Below, piece after piece: positions 1 through 30,347 of a DNA stretch of 64,000 nucleotides. A program made the position numbers and the translations under genes. This DNA is from Cristatella mucedo (lineage: Eukaryota > Bryozoa > Phylactolaemata > Cristatellidae). Location of the stretch: contig WPIO01000057.1 in assembly GCA_009760855.2 (NCBI GenBank), forward strand, positions 1,207,501 through 1,271,500. The letters run 5' to 3'. Position 1 is the first letter of the stretch, and every line of letters starts with the position of its first letter. A model generated the notes under the pieces. That model had not been told where the DNA came from, made no database searches, and saw only the letters and a program-made list of their open reading frames with translations.

Positions 1-794
1 ACCAACAATCCGTAAGAGGTGTGCACGTAATGGATGCATTTATTGCATAGCTACCTGAGCAGTGTCGTCGGCTAACTCGTGTGCATGGTCTGGACTGCTG
101 CATGCAAATGTGTTCCAACCGACTGGTGAATATGCATCATGCTATCATGAGCAAACCAAAGGGGACGGACGAGGGACCGGCTGGCTATGCCTCGGCAGAT
201 CGCCATTGAAAGGGCGTTTCGGGCAGCTTTGCGCCCTATACATCCTACCGGCCCCGTGCTACTTGCTGCTTCCAGCAACGTTAAGGCTCGGCCGACTCGT
301 ATAGACAGGAGCGATCGCATGTAGTCTGTGGCCACTTCGGTGCACATTGGCTTACGAAAGCTTACTGCAGTGCCAGCATTTGCCGGTGCCAGGCGCTGCC
401 TGTGCACACTGGCTGCTGAAGCATTGCCCCTCCTTGACGGACTCCTTCCTGGCTCCATCTACCTGCTGCTGCTGCTGCTGGACAACAGAAGCAGCAGCAG
501 GAAGTGCCAAATGCTAGCAGCCTACTGACCCGTTGTCTGACAATGGTCAGCTGTCTGACAATGGCCAGCAGTGGCATGCTCCATGCAACAGCATGCAACA
601 GCATGCAACAGCGCAAAGCCAGCGCTCGACGTCGTGATGATGAGCTTTCTCCAAATGCCACAGTGCTGCCTTTCCGTCGGCCACGGCAGATGATGCAGCC
701 ATCCGTCCTCGTGCACCTCAGCACCCGATCGACCGGCTTGGTCAGCTGCATCACCATACCCAGCTCTCCCTCTCCCTCCTCTTCTTTCTACCAG
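1..794. other. Left edge, no supported gene
   Basis: Open frames exist on both strands, but none has a recognisable motif or a clear exon border. CTG/CAG-rich patches lie at 465-505. Confidence 0.4.
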
Positions 795-1255
795 CGGTGG
801 GGGCTGCCCCCATTGCCATGAGCACAGCTGCTGCTAGCAGCAGCAGCCTCTCGCCGGCCGCACCCACGCCGAACGACTCACCGGGGCGCTGCTGCACTCC
901 AGCAGACAGCCGGAAGTTGATGACGGCTGGTGCAGCAGATTGCAGACAGGCAAGCAACAGTGGCTGCGCGGACCAGCCGCCGCTGCTGCCGATCATTGAC
1001 GAACGGTCGACGGATGCAGCTGCGGGCAGCAATGTCGGTGGCGTCTCCTCCGATCAGAGCCAGTGCAGAACCTCGCTCGGCATATTCAAGGCTGCGAGGG
1101 AGCGCTCGAAGCAGCTTCCGGCCGGTGCCGAATCGTGGGCCGTTGGTCGACGTGACAGTGCCACCGACTCGGCTTACCGGGCGTCACTGAACGGCGGTTG
1201 TGGTGCGCACTGCCGCACCGTGTTCTTTCGCAGCTTTTCACTCGGCAGATGCTAG
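795..1255 (+). CDS. Possible upstream coding exon, low-complexity Ser/Ala-rich
   Basis: An open frame follows a pyrimidine-rich acceptor (TTTCTACCAG, ends 794) and ends with TAG at 1253-1255. An ATG at 818 starts MSTAAASSSSLSPAAPTPND. G/C dominates third codon positions as in the certain exons, and the composition resembles exon 1 of gene B. It could be an N-terminal exon of gene A leaving at an unrecognised donor (a weak phase-1 GT lies at 1152), or the last exon of another gene entering from the left. No motif decides. Confidence 0.35.
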
Positions 1256-1729
1256 CTGCTGACGATCCCTGCGAAATTTTCTGTTTGCTCAAGCACGGTT
1301 GTTGATTTCCAGTGCTACTGTTCTGGTGTTCTGGTGCTATGCACAATTCATCACGGTTGCTGTGGCTGTGCCCTTGGGGCATGCTGCCTTTGACCTTGCA
1401 TGCATTCATCACAGGCCGTGATGTTTTGCAACTACATTTGCTTCCTTTTTTATTGTGAGGAGACAGCCTGCCCTCGACATTATGAACTTTCTGCTTAATT
1501 GAATGCGCTGCAGTTGCTGGCCTGCTGCCATGGCAATGCTGCAGACGCGCGAGCGCAAGCTAAGGTCTGGTATTTTGTGTATCGTGCAGCTACGACTGGA
1601 CCTCAGCCGTACTCTGTGGCCATCCTGCAATTCAACTTAACGAACGTCCGTGCCCTGGAAGACAAAGGTGTGTTGCCGCAGAAAAGCCTATTGTAGTCGT
1701 TGTGGCTTGCTGTCCTGACACAACCGAAA

Positions 1730-1985
1730 TTCCCATCTATGTCTGCAATTCCAGCAAGCCACAAAGACCACGTGGGTGCTACGAAAGAGTTTTCTGTAGC
1801 TCACTCAAGCCTAAGAGGCTTTCTGTACTCATGCCACAGCCGACAGACTTCATCTCGCACAGCAAAGAGAAAGTGAGAAGCATAGCTGAGTCGTGAGCAA
1901 AGTCGAGGAAGTGAGTAATGTGGAAAAGCTGCTCAGGACGGCTAGAAAGGATGTGCCGAGCATAGCAGCAAGAGAATAGATGTCA
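1730..1985 (-). mobile_element. Family 2 LINE fragment
   Basis: CACAAAGACCACGTGGGTGC, ACTTCATCTCGCACAGCAAA and GAGAAAGTGAGAAGCATAGC match the minus-strand 3' end of family 2. Confidence 0.7.
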
Positions 1986-2640
1986 GTGACTGCGCACCTT
2001 GTTGGCACGCATTCTTGACACCCACGGTAATTTTAGCTCCTAGCTCATTGTTATGTCACTATCATGGCTTCTAATTTGGGCTTTGACCTGATTATTGAAT
2101 ATTCACCGGAAATAGGCTGAGCATTTTCGGAAGCTGCTTAGGACCCCAATAGGTAACTCCCACACAAATCCACCACCTGACCAGGAAGCATGTAGTGTCT
2201 CGGTAAATCCTATCCGGTGTCCTTGGCATGCAGATTGAAATAAATGCCGTAGCAGGGCGCTTACTTCGTGGTGTCTTCGTGACTGCTCATCCAGTCACTC
2301 AGGTTTAGCCATGAGAAATCGGTGCGTGTGCCCACGCTCTGTGTAGCTCCGACCTAGTTTGCTGTTCATTATTGAATGCAGGGAGCGTGGAGGTCGTCTA
2401 TTGTTGTCCTTAACACCGAAAAGGAATCAGACCCCGAGGGAAACTATCTCGAAACATCTAGGTTACCGGTCCAGTACTGTGACCGATTAAGCTAGCGAGG
2501 CTTGCTATTCAGCACAGGGCTATAATGCTTCGGCATTAAGTTGTGTTTGTGTGCTATCTGCATTAACGTGTTTGCTGATTCACCTAACTACTGAATTCAC
2601 CCGTTAGTGATGCCTTATTTGCACACAATTATCACGCAAA
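1986..2640. other. No gene seen
   Basis: Mixed composition with short AT-rich stretches and an AATAAA at about 2239. If 795-1255 is a last exon, this could be its poly(A) signal, though it is far away. Confidence 0.35.
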
Positions 2641-2652
2641 CACCCACACTGA

Positions 2653-2654
<2 letters not shown>

Positions 2655-2714
<60 letters not shown>

Positions 2715-2765
2715 TGCACGCACAAGGGCAAGCACACATAAACTCACACTCTCAGACATGTATGT

Positions 2766-2814
<49 letters not shown>
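2655..2814. repeat. Two (CA)n arrays
   Basis: (CA)n at about 2655-2708 and 2767-2813, separated by 57 nt of CA-poor sequence; 75 nt before gene A exon 1. Confidence 0.95.
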
Positions 2815-2816
<2 letters not shown>

Positions 2817-2888
2817 TTTTGTGCATATAATAGCTAGGCATCTTGCTTATGCTTACACGATAATGCAAATTGCCATCTGTCTTGCCAG

Positions 2889-23802
<20,914 letters not shown>

Positions 23803-24569
23803 CAGGTGCTCCCTAGGAAGCATTGCTAGTGGTGACCGCGACATTGGGTGCTGTGGCAGCAGGCTCGAAGCAAGGCCGCCGCTCTGCTCTGTATCCAATT
23901 TCTGCTCAATCCTGCTAAGATGCAGGTTGCACCTGTCGAACAGCTGAGAGCTCAGACGTTTGCTTGTACGATGACGGCACTTGCTACCAGAAGCCATGCC
24001 CCACTGCACAATTGCCATCAGCACGGTTGGTCTAAGCGTGCTGACATGATATCTGAACTGACCTCAATGCAAAGTCTGATAAACGTGGAAGAATCAGAAG
24101 AGTGCCTGCCTTTGCTAGCAAGATTTTGGTGCTATCTGGTTATTTGCGGATGAGATCACACTGAACCTGTGGAGGCAGTGTTGCAACATGTGATCGTTTC
24201 TCTTTTCACCTCCGCCCATGTTTCCGATGTTCATTGGGCTGTATCTCATGCCTGCCTGCTGCATGAGGCAGCACTGCTCAATAACTGCAACCAAAGCTAC
24301 TTTGCAGGTCGTCCTTCCCTTAGAGTTTCTCACCTAAACGTAGTGGTAAATCGGTAAATCGGCTCAGTTACTGCATTCCGTCCAGCATTGCCGTTCATTT
24401 CTGCGTGCTGCTACTGATCCAGGAGGCACTGCATAGTTACCTATTGATTCACTGCCTTATTGATTTACTTTTATTTTTTAAATGCACAATTTCAAAAGTT
24501 TTAAATGAAGAACTGCTTTCAGCTATGTTGCTGCAGATCTTCCAGACATGGTTGTAAATCCGGCCTTTT

Positions 24570-24575
24570 AATAAA
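24570..24575 (+). promoter_or_regulatory. Candidate poly(A) signal of gene A
   Basis: AATAAA lies about 770 nt after the predicted stop of gene A, in AT-rich sequence. It is the first canonical hexamer I noticed downstream. No transcript evidence is available. Confidence 0.4.
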
Positions 24576-24879
24576 GTGTTGCTCAAGACTGATAGCTTAT
24601 TCTCTGATATTATGGGATGGTTGTTCTGTATGTTGATGCCATATGCCTACACTTATGCATGGTAAGCGTGATGATTCTTCCTGCGGTAAGCTGAAAATTG
24701 CTGAAAATTCATAACAGTATGCCATGCAACGAAGTGCTAGAAATATTGTGCTAGTGTGCTTTACAATCAAGCCCTGAAAATCCGTTCCAGTATGCTTTAC
24801 AGAAAAAGGCTGAACAATATCAGTAGGGCTGACAGCAAAGTGCTGAAGAAGTGCATCAGTAATACAATAACCATAATCC

Positions 24880-25690
24880 GTTGTTTTCGTGGCGCCTTGA
24901 GAGAACTTAATCTCTATCCAGGTGTATTATAACTCGCTGCAAGAATCAATACCCAAAGGTTAGTGACATCTATGGTATCCAACATGCAAAGCCAGCAAGT
25001 ATCATGCTTGGGTCAGCATGCTAAAGCAAACGAAGGCACGAATAGTTACCAGTTAGTAAGACCAACAATAGGCACCGAATCATACACAGGTACTCACGAA
25101 AAGGACACCTGAACAAAGTAGAATAATCTCACTGGGGCGACTGAAAAACTGACCAGAACAGACGCGCCTTTATCTGAGACTTAAAAAAAAGATGGGAGGT
25201 CAAGATTAAATGTCAAGTCAGGGGATGTCAGTCACGAGTGAGTTACAGGCTTTAGGAGCATACGAAGTAAAGCTGCAGTCTCCTTAGGATTTGAGGTTAT
25301 TCCTAAGCACTGCTGAATGACTTGAGTCGGAAGAGCATGTGGTGCGATGCCTAGCCTGAATGGAGAGTAGCTCCGGTATAGGTAGGCTCGAGCCAGAGAA
25401 CCAGTAGTTAAGTCATAGAACCTTGAAGTCTGTTCGCTGCTTGATGGGAAGCCAGCGAAGGCCGGCGACAGGTGTGATTCGGCAGCCGTGGCTAGTGATT
25501 CGACCTAAAGACATTAGTACAGAAGCCACTGCAGTGCGTTTATAACCCAACTCGGTGGCAGCCAGACGTGCTTTATCCGAAGAAACGTTGTCAATAGAAA
25601 ATTTGAGATCGTTCGAGAAATGTGCCTAGGGGACGTGATGTGTGCACTGAAGGATCGACGGTCTTCGGCAAGCGAGAGCTGGCAGCGAAG
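24880..25690 (-). mobile_element. LINE C-terminal part and 3' end, family 1-related
   Basis: The tail (CGCCTTGAGAGAACTTAATC) is at the left. GTCAAGTCAGGGGATGTCAG and ATGGGAAGCCAGCGAAGGCC give, on the minus strand, remnants of SPDLT and GLRWLPIKQR. Several stops. Intergenic between the genes. Confidence 0.7.
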
Positions 25691-25850
25691 CTCTCAGATA
25701 CAGGAGTCACGCGAAGCGCGATACTGAGATACAGCAGCGATGCGCATTATCATACTCTCTGCCTTCTCTACGCGGCCGCGCTCATTTACTGGTGACGTTC
25801 TCCGTGAGCGGGAGCCGGATTGAAGGCCTGCTCGTCTGGCGCCGCCGGAG

Positions 25851-25970
25851 CGCAGGCTCTCGGAGCGCAGGCTCTCGGAGCGAAGGCTCTCGGAGCGCAG
25901 GCTCTCGGAGCGAAGGCTCTCGGAGCGCAGGCTCTCGGAGCGAAGGCTCTCGGAGCGCAGGCTCTCGGAG
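25851..25970. repeat. 15-bp minisatellite, 8 units
   Basis: The unit CGCAGGCTCTCGGAG is repeated eight times without length change. The fourth base alternates C and A from unit 2 on, giving a 30-bp higher order. Intergenic and CpG-rich. Confidence 0.92.
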
Positions 25971-26461
25971 CGGCCGAAAGTCTTCGATTGCCCAGCCGGG
26001 ATATATAGGAGGCCGTGTCGGTCGCACGAAAGCAATTCTGAGGTGAGAGCGCCACCTGAGGTTGCAGCTTGGCAAAGCAGAGCGCAGCGTGCGTCCTGTA
26101 GGGGGCGCAGCAGCGCATGCCCTGGCAGCCCCCTAAACCTAGCCTCGAATTAGCGCTTAGCGCTTGCTCGTTAAATGAGCGGGAGATCGAAAATCCTGCT
26201 GGAGAATCGTAAGGGAAACGGCTATTCCTTCAGGCGTGCGTTAAATGCGCTTCGCCTGCCGTCCGAACAGATCAGCTGGGCTACCGAGAGGGCTTTTGTC
26301 GTCCATTACTACGGTAATCACGCCAGCACAAATTAATCTACTCTTATACTAAGCCTGGTTTGTTAGTCCATTAGTTGATGGTTAGTCCGTTGCCAGCCAT
26401 TGACCTCACGCTTTCATAAAGCACTTTGCATGACATTTATAGCTTCACTACTACGGTACCC
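25971..26461. other. CpG-rich intergenic sequence, no gene seen
   Basis: Includes GGGATATATAGGAGGCCG near 26000 (TATA-like) directly after the minisatellite, but no reading frame of interest follows. Confidence 0.35.
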
Positions 26462-26722
26462 CAATGAACACACCTATTTAGGACAGCATTTAGTGGGTCC
26501 CTGTGATTCGTCCTTGATGTGCTTATGCATGCTGCCACTAACCAGATTTGCATGCTGACCCTGTGCATGTCACCCCTAACCATGTTATTCATGTTGTTTG
26601 TTTATCAAGCATGATATTACTCACCATTCAATTGCATTTCCCTATGCAGCAAATGTAAAGCGCCTAGGGAGAGATTGAGTTCTCTGAGGGCGCTTTATCA
26701 AGTGCATTATTATTATTATTGT
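26462..26722 (+). mobile_element. Family 1 LINE 3' end
   Basis: TTTAGGACAGCATTTAGTGG through the 3' UTR to the hairpin tail and an ATT run. Confidence 0.8.
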
Positions 26723-27194
26723 TATGAGTGTCGAAAAAAGGAAACAAGGAGATAACTTTCCAAGTTGCATTTGAGCTTAACATGTTGAAATGGAACATTG
26801 CAATGCTAGGACTTTACGGGACAGTGAACTTAAAAGAGTTTTTCGTAGAGTGGTCTGGCATTCCAGCAACTTGCTGTCTCTCACTTTACTGTTACCCAAG
26901 TGAACATCTGGTGCTTCCAGCACTTCGCTTGAAGCAGGTGAGTTGGCGTATTGGAAAGCTGCCAGAGTGACCGTGACCGACCGGACGACGTGCTGCCCAT
27001 GCGCATGCCTTCGGTAAGCGATGAACCTGCTAGCATAGAGCCTGCCCCCGATTCTTCACCGTGAGAAGAGCGAGGGGGAGGCTTACTATACGGTGCGTGC
27101 TCGCCTGCTAGGTCAGCGAACACTCAGGTCAAAGCCTTCCAAAGCAAGGTTGAAGTTTTCCGGGATTTTTTGTCGGTGCAAGCTTGTGTCGTAC

Positions 27195-27335
27195 TAATAG
27201 AATAAAAATCATAATAAGTCTTTTGTACAGCGCCCTAAGAGAACTTGAGCTCTATTCAGGTACTCTGCAACTCGCTGAAAGGGAAGCACTGAACCGATAG
27301 CTAATGGCCAGCGTTCAAGTGGTATCGTGATTAAA
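27195..27335 (-). mobile_element. LINE 3' tail
   Basis: ATAATAAGTCTTTTGTACAG, then CGCCCTAAGAGAACTTGAGC and GGTATCGTG; adjacent to a SINE. Confidence 0.55.
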
Positions 27336-27339
27336 AAAA

Positions 27340-27515
27340 TACTATCTGATTTAGCAGACTCTTTTTGTATAGAGACAGAAGAGCCTTTACTGCTATCACC
27401 ACCGCTTGCAGTGGCGATAAAGAATCGTCCACCGCAGGATTCGAACCCACGACCTCCGGGCCGAGGTCGTGAGAAGCAACCACCTTATCCAGTGAGCCAT
27501 TACGGCTCACCGCGA
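27340..27515 (-). mobile_element. tRNA-derived SINE type 1
   Basis: On +, CTTTTTGTATAGAGACAGAA, AGGATTCGAACCCACGACCT and GAGCCATTACGGCTCACCG: a full-length minus-strand copy. Confidence 0.85.
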
Positions 27516-27734
27516 TTAGGCGAGAATTCAAAGGTACCGAAGAATCCTGCTTAGACGAGTAGGACAAATCATACAGGAAGCATACTCACGGGTGTAAGTT
27601 AGTTCGACGCTGGTTTTGTAGTACTCATTCAATCAAGCACGGGTTAGCAAAGCGCGAAGAAATGCAGACAACTTTACTGTGGCGCTATGCACAAACATAG
27701 CTCGTGATTGCCCTTAGTGACGTAACGTAATACA

Positions 27735-28262
27735 TCGCCGTCTGTAACTTCACTAGGCCACAAAGACCAAGTGGGCGTTACGTATGCGAGCTGTCTATAG
27801 CTTACTCAAAGCCTCAACGGCGTTCGGTACGCATGCGGTAGCCAGCCGACTCCATCTCGCGAAACAAAGAGAAAGTGGGAAGCATAGCTTAGTCAGTCAG
27901 TAGGGCGGTTGAGGTAGTGAGTAGTGTAGTTTCATTTAATTGATGACACTGCCCCTGATCGTTGTACGAGGGGCTTCGACACTCGATGCGGTAGATAGTC
28001 GGGTTGTGCTATTGGTGATTGTTATGACAAGGGAGTCGGGGCACTCCGGTGAGCGAGAGGGGCGAGGAGAGTCGCGCTTGGCCCTGCTCCGTGTGTAGGT
28101 GAAATAAACCGGTGCTGTTGCTCGTCGGCTAGCGTTCTGTGCTGTCCGCGACGATAACTCAAGCTACAAGTAGCAAGGAAGTAGAAGCTCAGGACTGCAG
28201 GATGCAGGATGTTCCACGCGAGAGAGTAGATTTCATTGCTTTCGCAGTTTTGTGACACGAAA
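27735..28262 (-). mobile_element. Family 2 LINE 3' fragment split by a solo LTR
   Basis: GCCACAAAGACCAAGTGGGC to GGTAGTGAGTAG, then the LTR, then CAAGGAAGTAGAAGCTCAGG onward. Joining both sides restores the family 2 order seen at 63660-63700. Confidence 0.75.
27925..28168 (+). mobile_element. Solo LTR, 244 bp, with 5-bp target duplication, nested in a LINE fragment
   Basis: It begins TGTAGTTTCATT and ends AAGCTACA. AGTAG flanks it at 27920-27924 and 28169-28173. AAATAAACCGGTGC near 28106 parallels TAATAAACTGTCGGTGC of the LTR at 49295. The minus-strand LINE sequence before it resumes directly after the second AGTAG. Confidence 0.78.
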
Positions 28263-28827
28263 AGGCTTCGTGGAAGCTCCGGAAAGGTTCCGGTAGGCGG
28301 TTGCCAAAAATTCAACAGTACAGTTCCAGCAGTTGGAAAGTGACTTCGCGGTTCTATCGGCTTCTCGCGAAATCAAATTCGAATGCGTCAGAAAGCGCAG
28401 AGTTCCAGAGAATGACGAGAGAACTTCCGGAGAGAATGACGAGAATGACGAGAGAACTTCCGGAGAGAATGACTGCCGCCTTCCGAGCCAGCCACGTCAT
28501 TGTGGACGGCGAGATCGGCGAGAGAAACTTGAAAAGCAGACGTCGCTCGCGCGGCCGGATCTCGCGGCAGGCGAGACCGAGTCAATAAACGTAGTCAAGC
28601 GAGCGCGACCGCGATCGCCTAACGATCTATCGCCCCAATTGGTTCAATTATTAGGACGCTGCACTGTGCAGAAACGCTCGGATGTTGGTCCTTGTGAGAC
28701 TCGGTCGTAAGATGAGCACTGTGCGGCTGCTAGACACGGTGCACACAGAAAATAAAAGTCAAGTATCTATAAAGAGAACGAAAGATCAAAGATCAACGAA
28801 TGTCGAGGCAAGAAAGGAAGTACATCG
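28263..28827 (+). promoter_or_regulatory. Presumed 5' flank/UTR of gene B
   Basis: GC- and CpG-rich sequence between a LINE fragment and the ATG of gene B. A 125-residue open frame (28333-28710) has no ATG before the basic segment and no motif. No TATA box is placed convincingly. The promoter role is inferred from position only. Confidence 0.35.
28409..28475. repeat. Short tandem duplication upstream of gene B
   Basis: GAGAATGACGAGAGAACTTC recurs twice, with additional GAGAATGAC copies, in GC-rich sequence 350 nt before the gene B start codon. Confidence 0.8.
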
Positions 28828-30347
28828 ATGGAACGAACGTGGGAACAATCGCAAGCAGACATTGCAACCAACAAAGGCGTCGCTGCCGTAAGTGCTAGCA
28901 TCCGTTCCGCGAATTGCTGGGCTGAGAACAGCACTGCCTTTTCGCTTGCAGCTGCAGCCTCCGAACCACACTCTGCGATGGCTGAGATTGCTGACCGCGA
29001 ACAGCCAAGGTCAGAGGGAGGTCAGCTCCTTGCAGACGAGCCTCCCGGAGAGGTTGGAACCGGAAGCCTACTCTCGGCACCCGACGTCGCCCACACGCCG
29101 GCGGTCGACCGGCGTCGTCGGAAAGACGCACCCCCTTCCCAGCACGAGCCTGTGGTCCCAGCGATGGCGGACCACTTGAGCACGCACGCCGTCGGCGGCC
29201 AAGTGACTTCGTTGCCGCACAACGAGGCACGCGTCAGCGCGAAGCATCTTGCTTCGACTTCTTCTACTCACCGGGCGAGAGCGAACGCCCCGAAGGAGGA
29301 CTCGTTTGCAAGTAGCCACTATCCTGTCAAGCTGTACGTCACTGCCAGATCCTGCCTCGGCGACCTGGACCCGAACACCTTCGCCATTCAGGTTGTTACA
29401 CATTATCAAATGATGCAGGCTTATCAGCAGCAGCAGCAGCAGCAACAGCAACAACTAGACCAGCAGCAATACCAGTATCTGCACAATCGTCATCAGGGGC
29501 AATCAGCGATCAGCTCCGACGCCCCGAACGCTCCTGGCAGTGGCTACAGTCGCGTTCAGTCGGCACTTAACGTTCCCAAAGGAAGCCGAATGAATGCTAC
29601 GCTGTCGCAGCAACGAAGACCCTCGCCCACGATTGCAGTCGGCGGCCGCAATGTCCACAGAGCAGGAGGCCCGCAGTCGCCGCGTCGCTGTAGTAGCAAA
29701 GCCGGGCCAACGGAGCGCCATATTGACGAGACGTCGCCGAGAGGAGCGACGGGGCTTAGCTGGTTGGGCGTTCCTCGACGCGTCGGTAGCTCGGCTCGGG
29801 GTGTAGGAGTGGAGATCGTACTAAACGATGGCCAGGCTCGGCCTCGAAGTCAGAGCAGCAGCAGTAGAGCAGGCGCACGACGTTCAGGCGACAGCACAAC
29901 AGCGGGACTGCTGCTGTCTCGAGCAGATCGAATCAAGGCAGACAGTCGACGGCCCTCTGGCACGTCCCACGACCCGGGGTTTTCTGACGTGAATGCTGCA
30001 CTGTCGATGAGTCACGAGCTAGCTGCCCGACGAGCGTCTATTTGCCTCCCGAGTGTCGCGGCCAGGCCGGCGTCGCCTGTCAACGATCGGTGTCCCGATA
30101 TCGGCTCGAAGAGGTCTGCACACGATCGGTTCGGCGGCGGCGGCGGTGCGTCAGCTGCCGAGACGTGCTACGACAATTACGCCAGAGATGCCTACGAGTA
30201 TAAGAGCATGCTTAGCGACGCGACGAGCGCAGCGCCCCCTGGCGGCGGCGGAGCCGCATTGGGCAGCAAGCTGTATGAGCATCTGCTGCTCGAGGTCACT
30301 GCCCAGCTGAAGCCTCATCTTGGCGTCTATCCTCAAGCGAGACACAG
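28828..30347 (+). CDS. Gene B exon 1, long low-complexity N-terminal exon with polyQ
   Basis: A 1520-nt exon encodes 507 residues. The ATG at 28828 is the first Met of the open frame; a second Met at 28978 (MAEIADREQPRSEGG) is an alternative start. The Gln tract lies at about 29428-29460. Ser/Arg-rich segments and a Gly-rich run (about residue 435) follow. The last 30 residues, KLYEHLLLEVTAQLKPHLGV onward, look folded. The strong G/C third-position bias supports coding. The donor at 30348 opens a five-copy donor array; if it is not used, TAA at 30349-30351 ends the protein. Confidence 0.78.

Noticed and set aside
25851-25970. CRISPR-like array
   Set aside because: The units are directly adjacent with no spacers, and the genome is eukaryotic.
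26728-26970. 80-residue frame as a small gene
   Set aside because: No motif, no clear flanking signals, intergenic next to a LINE tail.
28333-28710. 125-residue frame upstream of gene B
   Set aside because: It starts without a real ATG, contains a tandem duplication and shows no motif; more likely 5' flank.
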